From contig NC_133336.1 of the NCBI RefSeq assembly GCF_042186555.1, forward strand, positions 40,232,338-40,296,337: a stretch of 64,000 nucleotides of DNA, read 5' to 3'. The position numbers and the translations under genes are program-made. The notes below the pieces were generated by a model that saw only the letters and a program-made list of their open reading frames with translations, ran no database searches and had not been told where the DNA came from. Every line of letters begins with the position of its first letter. Position 1 is the stretch's first letter. This document shows positions 46,644-58,927 of the stretch, piece after piece. The stretch is from Aquarana catesbeiana (Eukaryota; Chordata; Amphibia; Anura; Ranidae).

Positions 46644-46829
46644 TATTTGTCTGCCTGCATTGCTGGAGCTTCCCTTGAAGAAACTGAAGAGGGTGCGGAG
46701 GAAGAAGAGCACCTATCAGCTCAAGAGGATGAGGCAGACAGCAAATCAAAACAGGGCCTCTTCCAGATAGTAGGCACTCTGTCCAAACCTTTGGACAAGA
46801 AGCTGGGTTTTCCGGTGGAAACGTATGTG
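46644..46829 (+). CDS. AK7: AK7 coding exon 2
   Basis: Residues 30-91. It opens YLSACIAGASLEETEEGAEE, an acidic stretch typical of AK7 at this place. It then runs QGLFQIVGTLSKPLDKKLGF to VETYV. The acceptor is ccctgcag and the donor gtaagc; phase 0 at both ends. Intron 1 is about 6.4 kb. A decayed copy of the 3' half of this exon with its intron lies at 45,951-46,131. Confidence 0.93.
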
Positions 46830-48299
46830 GTAAGCAACATCGGGGTGTAATCTGTTCTTTTGCTTTTATTGTCCCATCACTTGAATGTTTGGAGATCATT
46901 AGATAGCTTTTCACTCATTTCTCCAGTAGGCCTATGTCACTTACCTTCTCTCTGTTCCAGCTCTGCAGCTTCCATCAGACTCTTCAGTAGAGCTAATCCT
47001 CAAGAATCGTTATCGTTATTCTTTCCTCGTTGTGATCTTGATAAGTGTTTCACAATTCTTGATATACAAAGAATTCTCTCTGCTCTTATGAAGCCACAGC
47101 CATCAATAGAAGGAAGAAAAAATCCGGGCAGTCTGCCAAGAATCACAACATTCTTTATCAGTTGAACTAAGGCTAAACATTGTAACAATTTGTCAATGGA
47201 ATACACTTCGTGTGTAAGGCCTCTTTCACATGTGTGGACAGTATGTCCGTATTTCATTCATCCGTTCTCGGATAAAATACGGACATACATGCATCCCTAT
47301 GGGATAGAGGGTGTCGCGGATGAATATCTGCTGACGCCCGATATCATCCATCCCCGCTATGGTCCGATTCTGCAGACGGAGGAAAATCCTATTTTTCTAT
47401 CCGTCTGCAGAGCGGATCGGATGAACACGGACAGACGGTCCGTGTTCATCCGATCCCTCAATAGGGGAGAGCGGAGATCTGACAGGGCGGTCCCTGCACA
47501 GTGTGCAAGGACCGCCCTGTCATCTGTCTTTTCTGCGGGGATCAACGGAGCGATCCCCGCTGAGCAAGCGGATGTTCACGGGGCGGATCATCACGGATCC
47601 ATCCCGTGTGAAAGGACCCTAAGTGATTAAAGTTTACCACTTAAACACTAAGCCTTTTTCTGACATTTGTTGGTTTCAAGTTAAAATATTTTTTTTTTTG
47701 CTAGAAAATTACTTAGAACCCCCAAACATATATATTTTTTAGTAGCGACCATAGAGAATAAAATGGTGGTTGTTGCAATATTTTATGTCACACTGTATTT
47801 GTGCAGCAGTCTTTCAAATGCAATTTTTTTGGAAAACATCACTTTAATAAATTAAAAAAAAAAAAACTAACCAGCAGTAAAGTTAACCCAAATTTTTTTG
47901 TATAATGTAATAGGTTTTACGGCGCGAGAATCGTGAGAGAATTGTGATCTTTTTATTCTAAGCAAAAAAATCGTGATTCTCATTTTGGCCAGAATCGTGC
48001 AGCTCTACTCTTCAGCATTCAATACTTACGGAAGATTTGGATGCCTATGTGGCTCTCTAGGCACCGTGGTTCCTTCCTCCAATGTAGGGGTTGAAGGGAG
48101 GAACTACAGCATGTAGCAGGAGACATTTCTTGAAGTACTGCATGCTGAAGTGCCTTATGAAGGCTGCAGCACAGAAACGGAGGGAAGGTAGGAGCCAGTG
48201 GAGAGTTGAGTATAATCACTCTTCAATTATAGGGAGCTGGCACTGGGAATTTTGACCTGACAGGGTCACTTTAATGTTAGTGAGGCCATCACTGTTATA
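46830..48299. repeat. Intron 2 first part: MITE and dispersed repeat
   Basis: 47,215-47,622 is a MITE with ends taaggcctctttcaca and gtgaaaggaccctaa. Its interior is made of long self-complementary words (cggacagacggtccg, gggcggtccctgcac with its complement). 47,640-47,960 (ttctgacatttgttggtttc, aattacttagaacccccaaa) looks like a dispersed family. The rest shows nothing. Confidence 0.6.
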
Positions 48300-49863
48300 C
48301 AGTGGGGAAAATAATTATTTGATCCCAAGCAGATTTTGTACATTTTCCCACTTACAAAGAAATGAAGGGTCTATATTTTTTTTTTCATATGTGTATTTTA
48401 AAATGATAGAGATAGAATATCAACCAAAAATCCAAAAATAACACACAATACGACAAATGTTATAAACAGAGTTACAGTTCAGTGAGTAAAATAAGTATTT
48501 GATCCCCTACCAACCAACAATAATTCTGGCTCCCACAGACTGGCTACAGTATGTGCTCATATGGTACACAGATTAGTCCTGTCAATTTAAGAAGGTGCTC
48601 CTAATGACAATTTGTTATGTGTAAAAAAGACACCTATCCACAGAATCTCTTTCTTCCTTTCAAACCTCACCATCATGGGCAAGACCAAAGATCTGTCAAA
48701 GGACGTCAGGGACAAGATTGTAGACCTGCACAAGGCTGGAATGGGCTACAAGACCATCAGCAAGAAGCTTGGTGAGAAGGAGACAACTGTTGGAGCGACT
48801 AATCACAAATGGAAGAAATACAAAATAACCATCAATCGCTCTCGGTCTGCAGCTCCATGCAAGATTTCACCTCACAGGGTAAGGATGATCATGAGAAAAG
48901 TGAGGGATCAGCCCAGAACTACACAGGAGGAGCTTGTGAATGGTCTCAAGGCAGTTGGGACCACAGTCACAAAACAGACCATTCGTAACACAATACGCCA
49001 CCATGGACTGAAATCTTACAGTGCCCGCAACGTCCCCCTCCTCAAGAAGACACATGTACAGGCCCGTCTGATGCTTGCCAATGAACATCTAAATGATTCA
49101 GAGAAGGATTGGGAGAAAGTGCTGTGATCAGATGAGACCAAAATTGAGCTATTTGGCATTATCTCGACTCGCCGTGTTTGGAGGAAAGAAAATGCTGACT
49201 ATGACCTTAAGAACACCATCCCTACAATCAAGCACTGAGTTGGAAACATGATGCTTTGGGGCTGTTTCTCTGCTAAAGGTATGGGCCGACTTTGCCATAT
49301 TTAGGGGCCAATGGACGGGGCCATGTATTGTAAAATCTTGGATGGGTCTTCCAGCATGACAATGACCCAAAACATATCGCCAAGCCAACAAAGTGGTTTA
49401 AGAAGAAGCACATTTAGATCATGGAGTGGCCTAACAAGTCTCCAGACCTTAATCCTATAGAAAATGTATAAAGGGAGCTGAAACTTCGAGTTGCCAAGCA
49501 ACAGCCAAAAAACCTTAAGAATTTAGAGAAGATCTATAAAGACGAGTGGACCAAAATCCCTTCTGAGATGTGTGCAAACCTGGTAACCAACTACAAGAAA
49601 CGTCTTACCTCTGTGCTTGCCAACAAGGGTTTCTCCACCAAGTACTAAGTCATGTTTTGCTTAGGGATCAAATACTTATTTTACTCACTGAACTGCAACT
49701 CAAATTATGACCTTTGTATTGTCTTTTTTTCTGGATTTTTGGTTGGTATTCTGTCTCTATAATTTAAAATGCCCCTATGATAAAAAGTATAGACCCTTCA
49801 TTTCTTTGTAAGTGGGCAAAATTACAACATCTGCAGGGGATCAAATAATTATTTTCCCCACTG
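48300..49863 (+). mobile_element. Tc1/mariner element, 1,564 bp
   Basis: TIRs cagtggggaaaataattatt and the complement at the right end, each beside the target TA (48,298-48,299 and 49,864-49,865). Inner parts of the TIRs repeat the motif gtgagtaaaataagtatttg. A broken transposase lies inside. Confidence 0.93.
48675..49648 (+). pseudogene. Tc1-like transposase, broken
   Basis: It begins MGKTKDLSKDVRDKIVDLHK, with the helix-turn-helix YKTISKKLGEKETTVGATNH and the second domain ISPHRVRMIMRKVRDQPRTT. A stop at 49,126 precedes the first catalytic segment (SDETKIELFG). Further stops and a deletion follow near 49,237-49,345. The region of the third catalytic residue (SPDLNPIE) survives only as cagaccttaatcctatagaa in another frame. 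Inactive. Confidence 0.87.
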
Positions 49864-50038
49864 TATATGAAACAGTAAGTGGATGTCAAGTAGCCAGCAA
49901 GCACTCTGGGAAGGGTTGGAACCTGGCTATAGGGCATCTTATGAAGCCTAATTCAACCTCAAAAGCTGTGCCCACCAATGGCTTAATTTGTGTTTAGAAT
50001 GCATGTTTAGTGATTTTGATGTTGTTTTTCTTTTTCAG
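49864..50038. other. Intron 2 end
   Basis: No repeat recognised. A pyrimidine-rich stretch (gttgtttttctttttcag) precedes the exon 3 acceptor. Confidence 0.5.
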
Positions 50039-50147
50039 ATCTCAAATAGAGATGAGCTGTTAAGTCATCTTATGGAGAGCGATGTCATCATATATAATAT
50101 CACAGAGGACCTGTCCCAGATCGATGAAGCTTCCTGGGCAGCGTCTG
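50039..50147 (+). CDS. AK7: AK7 coding exon 3
   Basis: Residues 92-127 plus one base: ISNRDELLSHLMESDVIIYN followed by ITEDLSQIDEASWAAS. The motif DVIIYNITE is strongly conserved in AK7. The acceptor is tttttcag and the donor gtgggt. The last codon (GCA, alanine) is split with exon 4. Confidence 0.93.
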
Positions 50148-50184
50148 GTGGGTGGTCTTATTGTAATAATTGTGTACATAAAAT

Positions 50185-50790
50185 TTTTATTATTATTATA
50201 CAGGATTTATATAGCGCCAACAGTTTACGCAGTGCTTTAAAATATAAAAGGGAGACAATACAGTTACAAAACAATAAAATACAAGAGGGTTAAGCGGGCC
50301 CTGCTCAGAAGAGCTTAAGATCTAATAGGGTGGGGTAAGTGGTACAAAAGGTTGTAACTGTGGGGAATGTGCCGCTGGAAGTGATAAGTGATTAGTTGGA
50401 GGCATGATAGGCTTCCCTGAAGAGATGAGTTTTCAGGGATCGCCTGAAGGCAACCAGAGTAGGAGATAGCCAGACATATTGAGGTAGAGAGTTCCAGAGG
50501 ATTGAAGAGGCTCTGGAGAAGTCCTGGAGATGAGCATGGGAGGAGGAGACAAGGGAGCTAGAGAGCAGGAGGTCTTGGGAGGCGTGGAGAGGACAGTTTG
50601 GGTGATATTTGGAGATTGGATTGGTGATGTAGCTCGGGCAGAGTTGTGAATAGCTTTGTATGTTGTAGTTAGTATTTTAAATTTATTTTGCTGGGCGATC
50701 GGAAGCCAGTGTAGGGATTGGTGGAGAGGGGTGGCAGACACTAAGCGGTTGGTAAGGTAGATGAGTCTGGCAGCAGCATTCATGATAGAC
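50185..50790 (-). mobile_element. L2-like LINE, 3' end only
   Basis: The minus strand encodes the C-terminal part of a reverse transcriptase ORF: MNAAARLIYLTNRLVSATPL, then HQSLHWLPIAQQNKFKILTT and TYKAIHN. LHWLPI...FKIL...YKA is the tail of L2/Rex-type polymerases. The 3' untranslated part (atttatatagcgccaacagt read on plus) lies at 50,200-50,300. Heavily 5'-truncated. Confidence 0.8.
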
Positions 50791-51265
50791 TGAAGAGGAA
50801 ATAGCCTATGAAGAGGCTAAAATGATAATATAAAAAATAAAATGATAATAATAATATTGTGATATGGTTATTACTATAATATTTGGTGTTCTAGTATTTC
50901 TAGTACTATTATAGTATTCAGTCAGTTGCAGCGCCCCCTGCAAATAAAGTAAGGGAAATGTTCCTGGATTGGAGATCATTTATGATTGATGGTGGAGGCT
51001 ATGCCTGCAGCACACATACAAAATTGTGGAAGGACAATCTGTTTAACGTTCGATTACCTGTACAAACGAAGTTACTGGTTTACCATACTGAGACTTATTT
51101 ATTAAAATATTTTAGTTCCCCATCCCAGCACTTAAAGAATTTTGATTGATTGCTATGGGTATAGGCTCTGTTTATCCTTGTATTCTTTTCCCTTGTTTTA
51201 ATGAATCAGCACCATTTTGTTATCACTGTCTGAAAATCAGTCTATAACATTTTGTTTCTTTTTAG
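50791..51265. other. Intron 3 remainder
   Basis: AT-rich (aaaatgataataataat) at 50,815-50,900; otherwise unremarkable. The exon 4 acceptor follows. Confidence 0.4.
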
Positions 51266-51360
51266 CACTCCACACAGAAATTGAAAACTTTGAAAGCCAG
51301 AAAATGTTTATATTATTATCTACAGTCATGACCTGGGCACGAAGCAAGCCACTGGACCCA
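51266..51360 (+). CDS. AK7: AK7 coding exon 4
   Basis: Residues 128-159: LHTEIENFESQKMFILLSTV then MTWARSKPLDP. FILLSTVMTWARSK is the most recognisable AK7 block in the window and corresponds to a beta strand and loop of the Rossmann-like fold. The acceptor is ctttttag and the donor gtaagt. Confidence 0.95.
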
Positions 51361-52095
51361 GTAAGTGTGCCAAATACCATCTCTGATTGGCTTATACAGT
51401 ATCCAGTTTTGCTTTTTTAGTTGTCATGATTTAGTTATGAAATAAATAATTTAAAAAAATGATATAATTACAATAATTGAGCCTATATTTACTCATTTAT
51501 AGAGTGATGACACTTTTGTGCCGAGCTTTAAAGGGAACATTAAACCATTCATGTAGGTCACCCAAGACCAGGGGGTGGGGTACAACAAACTGCAACAAAC
51601 TGCAGTATATAATAGAAGTGTATAGCTCAGTGCAGCTGACTCGCAGAAAATCCCCAGGTGTACTACACCGCACCTATGGATCAATGTAACAGCAGCCTGA
51701 GAAACGCTTTTTTATAAATGCTAATATGCCCATTACAAAAGTGCAATGTATATGATGTTTAATACACTGACCTTTTCCTCTTCCAGCTTCTACTGGCATC
51801 ACTCTCCAGGCTGCTAGAAAGGTCCCAGGTGAAGTGCACTTAGTATCACTCTGCCTGGGACAGGAGCTGGCACTACAGAGGGAGCATTGGCTTATGCGGC
51901 TCCTGCTACCTCCACTGCAGGTGCCGGCTCCATGCACGCTAATGCTATGGGATGGAGGGTCAGCAACCCATTGATAACGATCTGGGCTTGCCGACCCTCT
52001 ATCCCAGAACATGGGCATGCGCTTTCCCTGGTTAGAGGTCGCTGGCCACACATGGGGCTCCGGGGGCCATGGGTTGAGCACCCCCCGATCTATAG
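51361..52095. other. Intron 4 first part
   Basis: No gene and no repeat that I can name. 51,810-52,080 is GC-richer and reads open on both strands without conserved features. Confidence 0.4.
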
Positions 52096-53850
52096 CATAT
52101 AGTTACATAGTAGGTAAGGTTTAATAAAGACAATAGTCCATCCAGTTCAACCTGTGTAGGTGTACATGTGTCACTGTCTATAATTATTTCCCATATCCCT
52201 GTATGTTGCGATCTTTAAGATGTATATCCAAGAGTCTCTTAAAAATACCCATACTCCCTGCTGCCACCACCAATTGTGGAAGAGAGTTCCACATCCTTAT
52301 AGTCCTGACAGTAAAAAAACCCTACTCAGTTTAAGGTAAAACCGCTCCAGTCTTATTGTGTGGCCCCGTGTCCTCTTAAACTTCTTGAGACTGAATAGTT
52401 TGTTTCCTATGCTGGGAGCGTCATTGAGATATTTATTAAAAGCTATCATATCTCCTCTCAAGCGTTGTTTCTCCAGCGAGAATAAATTTAGTGCTTGCAG
52501 TAGTTTCTCGTAATTGAGGTCCTCCAGTCCCGTTATTAATTTCATTGCCCTTCTTTGGACTCTCTCCAGTTCCAGCACTTTTCTTCTGAGGACTGGTGAC
52601 CAGAACTGGATGGAGTATTCCAGATATGGTCTAACCAGAGTCTTATAAAGTGGTAGGTTTATAGTTTTTTCCCTGGAGTATATCCCCTTTTTTTATGCAT
52701 GCTAATATTCTGCCGGCTTTGGTAGCTGCAGCTTGACATTGCATGCTATTGCTCAATCTGTCATCTACTAGGACCCCCAGATCTTTCTCCATCCTTGATT
52801 CTCCCAGAGATTCTCCCCCTAGTGAGTATTTTGCATTTATGTTTTTTTTCCCCAAGTGTATTACTTTACATTTCTCCACATTAAACCTCATTTGCCATGT
52901 ATTTGCCCACTCCGTTGTTTTGTTCAGGTCTTTCTGTAAAATTTCTAAATCCTGATGTGAAGTTATCGCCCTACATCATTTTGTGTTGTCTGCAAAAACT
53001 GAGCTATTTATCCCAACCTCTATATCATTTATTATTTATTTATGAATAAATTGAATATAATTGGTCCCAGGACAGAACCTCGGGGTACCCCACTTACCAC
53101 TCCAGACCAGTCTGAGTACATGTTATTTCTCACCACCCTTTGGACACGCCCCTGTAACCAGTTTTATACCCAAGAACAAACAAACCTTATGGACCATGCC
53201 TGCAGACTTCAGCTTGTAAATTAATCGTTTATAGGGGACTGTATTGAATGCTTTTGCAAAATCCAGGTACACTAAATCCACGGGCCTTCCCCTGTCTAGA
53301 TGGCAGCTCACTTCCTCGTAGAATGTTAACAGATTTGTCCCGCAAGAACGACCTTTCGTAAACCCATGCTGATTACTATTAATGATATTTTTGTCCTTTA
53401 GTAAATTCTTGGATATAGTCCCTTATCATCCCCTCCAATAATTGACCTATTATTGATGTTAGGCTGACTGGCCTGTAGTTTCCAGAGATTTGTCTCTGTC
53501 CTTTTTTGAATATCGGTACCACATTGGCTTTTCTCCAATCAGCTGGTACAAATCCTGTCAGTATGCTGTCCACAAGGATTAGGAACAATGGTCTGGCTAT
53601 AACCTGACTGAGTTCTCTGAGGACTCTTGGGTGTAAGCCATCTGGTCCTGGTGATTTATTTGTATTAAGTTTATTAAGTCTTTCCTTCACTCCGGCCTCT
53701 GTTAGCCACGAGGGTATGCCCTGTGATGTGCCACCAACAGCACGCTTGCGGTCGTTATATCCCTCCTTTTCCTGCATACAAACTGAGGAGAAGTAGGCAT
53801 TTAGTACAGTTGCCTTCCCTGTGTCACCATTCTCCCTTCCTTGTCTTTCA
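52096..53850 (-). mobile_element. CR1 LINE copy, 5'-truncated and frameshifted
   Basis: The minus strand shows reverse transcriptase blocks in order. NKSPGPDGLHPRVLRELSQV and ISGNYRPVSLTSI lie at 53,500-53,690. VDLVYLDFAKAFNTVPY (the fingers-palm region; the catalytic FADD box is not readable) is near 53,260. MRFNVEKCKVIHLG and KDLGVLVDDRL are near 52,780-52,890. LERVQRRAMKLITGLEDLNY and KYLNDAPSIGN lie at 52,430-52,575. The 3' end is near 52,100 (tacatagtaggtaaggttta on plus). Several frames are needed, so it is dead. The two CR1 pieces in transposase copy A belong to the same family. Confidence 0.88.
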
Positions 53851-54653
53851 TGCCGGCAATGTGCTCTGATTTTGCCTTTTTACTGTTAATATACCTTTAA
53901 AATGTATTTTTATATGACAGAGTTGTTTTTTAATAGCCACAAAAAATATATGCCAAAGGAAAAGTGAAGGGCATTTAACTATTATTCATAAAAGTTGTGA
54001 AAACTTCAACTATTTGAGTCCCTAACCCAGAACAAGCAGGCAGCAGGTGAAGTCAGAATGATCTCAGAATTTGCATATTTGTTTTGGAGAGATCGCTTTA
54101 ACAGCCAGGTAACTAGCATTTTCAGGAGAGGTCAACAGTGTCTGCCTATTTATTGTTCTCAGCAAAGGCAGGCATAAAAGGCACAAATTAAGGCAGCTTT
54201 GTAGCCATTAATATTTTTTCACCCTAAATTCCACTGTACAGCAAAGCTTAGACTGGAAGAGGGAGAAACAGCACAAGGAGCCAGTTAGTTGTGCAGTGTT
54301 AACATGAGACATGCTGATAGCAGGAGAGTGCAGAGTGAGAGAGAGAGATGTACTCACCAGTTCTTCTCTTTTCACTGTCCAATCACAGGCTGGAGGAAAA
54401 GCAGTCTGACAAAAATCAGTTATCCTGCCCTGGCAGATAGGGTTGTACTGTGTGGTAGAGCTGTGTAAATCTCTGAACTGTATGGACATAAATACAAATC
54501 CCATGGCAGGGAAAACAACTCCCATACATTTGTATGAAAGAAGCCAAATTTAGTGATGTTTTTTAGTGTTTGATGATGTTTGTGTTTTTAGTGATGATAA
54601 GTATGTCAATTTAAGCATTTACCGTGACTTTAGCACCTGCGGTCTTGTTACAG
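53851..54653. other. Intron 4 end
   Basis: No gene seen. A short (ag)n run is at 54,338-54,350. The tail before exon 5 has a weak pyrimidine tract. Confidence 0.4.
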
Positions 54654-54764
54654 GATGATCCTGAACTCCCTTTCACAGAAGATGATTATCGGAGAAGGAA
54701 ATGTCACTCAAACTTTAAAGATCATATAAATGCAGAAAAACTCGTCATTAAGATGGGGAAATCA
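54654..54764 (+). CDS. AK7: AK7 coding exon 5
   Basis: Residues 160-196: DDPELPFTEDDYRRRKCHSN then FKDHINAEKLVIKMGKS. The YRRRK...HINAEKLV block matches AK7, where it occupies the place of the dehydrogenase-type Tyr/Lys helix. The acceptor is gttacag and the donor gtaagt; phase 0. Confidence 0.94.
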
Positions 54765-55390
54765 GTAAGTAATTTAATTCAATATGTCGAGAAGATTCAC
54801 CTTTCATCAGAAAGTGATGCTGAATCCAAAGTTTTACAGTACAGAGGAGAAATCTTCCATGGGGACACCTGATCCAGTGACATTTGTCCAATAGGGGTTG
54901 ATCCTCACTTCCTGTTGTGTCTCCATGATAGGAAGCAAAAGGCAATCTCCTTAATGGGTCACAGAAAACAGAACAAAACTTACCGAAGTTCTAACCATTC
55001 CTTGCTGTATTAAAACTAAAAAAGAAACTTTTGGCTTTAGATTTACTTTGATGTTGTGTGTTTGGTTTCTCAGTTCTACTTGAAGAGGCCCAACTCTTCC
55101 TTATGACACATATCAGTATTAGCACTGAATAATGCAGCTGCATCTTTATCAATACAGCTTGATTGTGAAAAGTGCCTCTGCTACCATGAAGCTGGCAATA
55201 ACAGTGTTAAAGCCGGCCAAAGACGGTTTGCAACTCGGGCGGCTCAGCAGGGATTTTTTCCCTTTCAGCTTCACCTGGTGATCTTACCAGTAACACTTTC
55301 TGTTCTAGAGTGACAACACTCACTGTGGAGGAGCAGCGTTGTCACCCTAGGGCAGGACTACCCACCCCCTCTTCTTATTTGTTTAACATA
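54765..55390. other. Intron 5 first part
   Basis: No coding or repeat feature recognised. 55,200-55,380 is GC-richer than its surroundings. Confidence 0.4.
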
Positions 55391-55624
55391 CAGTGCCTTG
55401 AAAAAGTATTCATAAATTTTCCACATTTTGTCATGTTACAACCAAAAACGTAAATGTATTTTATTGGGATTTTATGTGATAGACCAACACAAAGTAGCAC
55501 ATAATTGTGAAGTGGAAGGAAAATGATAAATGGTTTTCAACATTTTTTACAAATAAATATGTGAAAAGTGTGGGGTACATTTGTATTCAGCCCCCCCCCG
55601 GAGTCACTACTTTGTAGAACCACC

Positions 55625-56905
55625 TTTCACCGCAATTACAGCTGCAAGTCTTTTTGGGGATGTCTCTACCAGCTTTGCACATCTATAAAGTGAAATGTTT
55701 GCCCATTCTTCTTTGCAAAATAGCTCAAGCTCTGTCAGATTGGATGGAGAGCATCTGTGAACAGCAATTTTCAAGTCTTGCAACAGATTCTCAATTGGAT
55801 TTAAGTCTGGACTTTGACTGGGTCATTCTAACACATGAATATGCTTTGATATAAGCCATTTCATTGTAGCTCTGGCTGTATGTTTAGGGTCGTTGTCCTG
55901 TTGGAAGGTGAACCTCCGCCCCAGTCTCAAGTCTTTTACAGACTCTTATGCCACATACACACGAGCGGACTTTTCGACCGGACTTGTCCGACAGACTATC
56001 CGATGGACTTCCAGTGGACTTTCCCAACGAACAGGCTTGCCTGCACACGATCACACCAAAATCCGACGGATTCGTACGTGATGACGTACGACCGGACTAA
56101 AATAAGGAAGTTTATAGCCAGTAGCCAATAGCTGCCCTAGCGTCAGTTTAGCATACAGACAAGCGGATTTTTCGATAGGAACTGGGTCCGGCGGCGTTCC
56201 AACGTAAAGATTTGAAACATGTTCCAAATCTAAAGTCCGTCAGATTTTCGACCGAAAAAGTCCGCTGCAGGTCCGATGAAGCCCACACACGGTCGAATTG
56301 TCCGCCGGACCAGTCCGGTCGACAAGCGGCATAACAGGTTTTCTTTTAAGATTGCCCTGTGTTTGGCTCCATCCATCTTCCCATCAACTCTCACCAGCTT
56401 CCCTGTCACTGCTGAAGAAGGCTTATAGGCCAAAAAGGTCAATTTTGGTCTCATCTGACCAGAGCACTTTCTTCCACATGTTTGCTGTGTCCCCCACATG
56501 GCTTCTCGCAAACGGGACTTCTTATGGCTTTCTTTCAACAATGACTTTCTTCTTGCCGCTCTTGCACAAAGACCAGATTTGTGGAGTGCACGACTAATAG
56601 TTGTCCTGTGGACAGATTCTCCCACCTGAGCTGTGGATCTCTGCAGCTCCTCCAGAGTTACCATGGGCCTCTAGGCTGCTTCTCTGATTAATGCTCTCTT
56701 TGCCCGGCCTGTCAGTTTAGATGGACGGCCATGTCTTGGTAGGTTTGCAGTTGTGCCATACTCTTTTCATTTTCTGATGATGGATTGAGCAGTGCTTTGT
56801 GAGATGTTCAAAGCTTGGGATATTTTTTTTATAACCTAACCCTGCTTTAAACTTCTCCACAATGTTATCCCTGACCTGTCTGGTGTGTTCCTTGGCCTTC
56901 ATGAT
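55625..56905 (-). pseudogene. Tc1-like transposase, broken by MITE and stops
   Basis: The minus strand starts near 56,900 (MKAKEHTRQVRDNIVEKFKA). It has VTLEELQRSTAQVGESVHRT, HKSGLCARAARRKSLLKESH and KLTFLAYKPSSA (family position of the first catalytic Asp: frame and residue lost). After the MITE come TFQQDNDPKHTAR (second D) and SPDLNPIENLLQDLK (third, E). Stops and shifts are present. Confidence 0.87.
55946..56334. mobile_element. MITE inside the Tc1 element
   Basis: Inverted ends: ttatgccacatacacacgag at the left; gtcgacaagcggcataa at the right. Repeated ccggact and gtccg words run throughout. It sits between gactct and caggtttt of the Tc1 sequence. Same style as 63,309-63,748 but a different family. 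Confidence 0.75.
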
Positions 56906-57284
56906 GCTGTTTTTTTCACTAAGGTTCTCCAACAAACCTCTGAGGGCTTCACAGAACAGTTGTATTTATACTGAGATTAAATTACACACAGGTGGACTCT
57001 ATTTACTAATTAGGTGACTTCTGAAGGCAATTGGTTCCACTACATTTTAGTTAGGGGTATCAGAGTAAAGGGGGCTCAATACAAATGCACGCCACGCTTT
57101 TCAGATAATTATTTGTAAAACATTTTGAAAACCATTTATAATTTTCTCTCCACTTCACGATTATGCGCCACTTTGTGTTAGTCTATCACATAAAATCCCA
57201 ATAAAATACATTTAGGTTTTTGGTTCTAACATGACAAAATGTGGAAAATGTCATGGGGTATGAATACGTTTTCAAGACACTGTA

Positions 57285-58451
57285 GAGTACCATATAGTAC
57301 AGAGAGGTGTACTAGGCAGTGCTAAAAATGCTGCAGAACCCACAGGATCTTGCAAACCCACTGGATTTCTAGCACGATCAGCAGTTTTTTTTTCAATAAT
57401 CGAACAAATAAAACAAAACTTATTTAATGGCATAACAGAAAAAAGAAAACAATTAAGAGAAAGTGTTAGGGTTTATATTCACTTTAATCACTTGCCGACC
57501 ACATAGCATAGGTATACAGTGGCAGAGTGGCTCTCCTGCGCCAAATCACGTACCTAGTACCTTAATCCAGCACTTCTGGGTAGGTGCGCGCCGGCTGTGC
57601 TGTTATTAATCACAGCACAAGCCGATCAGCGAGTGCCGGCCAATGGATGACCCCCAACACCCACTGATTGGCGAGGAGGAAGACAGGACAAAGCTCTGTC
57701 TTGTCAGTGGGGATGTGGCAGTTTTTGTTTCCCTGCAAATGGGGAAATAAAAACCGTCACATCCCTTAGTAAAAGAAGCTAACTGTACACACAAAAACAA
57801 TGGTTAGGCACACATTTAACCCTTTGATTGCCCTAGATGTTAATCCCTTCCCAGCCAGTGTCATTAGTACAGTGACAGTGCATATTTTTAGCACTGATCA
57901 CTGTATTAGTGTCACTGATTCCCACAAAGTGTCAGTTAGTGTCAAGCTTTTCCCACCTGAAGCTCTACAAAGTCTCTGGGCTCCAGGATCCAGGACAGAA
58001 CTTAGATTCTGGGAAAGCAAAAAGTTGAGAAACCTAGATGATGCATATATATTGTCCACAATCCTGCCAGCCACTGCCTCAAAGTGTTCCATTATGGTGT
58101 GTTACTGCATACATGTTGACCCATATCATGCCATGTTAACATGAGTTGTGTTAGGGCACTTTATTTATTATGAATTCGCTATCATTGCACCACAACAGAT
58201 GAAAAACGTCCATGACCCATTTTTAAAAATGCAGAGCACCACAAAGTGCGGTATATGCATTGTGGTGAGGTCTTGTGGGTTGGGCTCTACTGTACAATGT
58301 ATGTCACGACAACACACCTCACATATAGCAGGTGAGTTTTAATTCACATACACAAATGTGAATAGTCCCTGAGTTGAGAGGTGTCCAGGTAAATGTCTGA
58401 ATAAACCTACCATAATTTTAAGTTATACTTCCATGTGATATCTTTTTACAG
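57285..58451. repeat. Intron 5 end with dispersed repeat
   Basis: 57,490-57,930 (cacttgccgaccacatagca, cacaagccgatcagcgagtg, cagccagtgtcattagtaca) belongs to the same family as 43,315-43,480 and, inverted, 60,240-60,360. No gene. The rest is ordinary intron. Confidence 0.55.
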
Positions 58452-58535
58452 AACAAAGGCAAGTTCACAACCTATGTGGTTGCATCTGGCCTTCTTTATG
58501 GAGCAGAAGAAGGCATCCTTCATACATTCTTCAAA
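58452..58535 (+). CDS. AK7: AK7 coding exon 6
   Basis: Residues 197-224: NKGKFTTYVVASGLLYGAEE then GILHTFFK. VVASGLLYGAEEG...LHTFF is a conserved AK7 block like the substrate-loop region of epimerases. The acceptor is tttacag and the donor gtaagt; phase 0. Confidence 0.94.
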
Positions 58536-58927
58536 GTAAGTGCTACAATATGTACCTTTATACAGACAGGTTCTTTTGTTACACTGTAGCAGTTCTGAAA
58601 CAGTTCTCCATGGCCATAATTTTGAAGGTAGCTGAAAAAAAACAAAAACAAACTAGCAGCCTTGAGATTTACACATAACATTTAAATGATACCAGCACAG
58701 GAGCCTGCAAAGTATTGCGATCAGCAGGTCACTGGTGCAATTTCAGGCTCCTGCACACTCTCCCTCCAGCTTTCAGCCCGTACCTCTGTACAGGATGTAA
58801 GCATGCAAGCTGGAGGAAGTGCGAATGGACTTCTAGCATGCTAATCAGTATGTTCGCAGCCAATTCAAACTACAAGTTTGCCTTCTGCGGTGGAAGACAG
58901 TACTTGTCATTATAATTACAACATCTA

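Larger units (their letters stand above)
55391..57282 (-). mobile_element. Tc1/mariner element with inserted MITE
   Basis: The left TIR is cagtgccttgaaaaagtatt at 55,391; the right is its diverged complement ending at 57,282 (gaatacgttttcaagacact). TA lies on each side (55,389-55,390 and 57,283-57,284). The inner TIR words attttgtcatgttacaacc and gttctaacatgacaaaat are also inverted. Removing the MITE at 55,946-56,334 leaves about 1.5 kb, normal for the family. Confidence 0.92.
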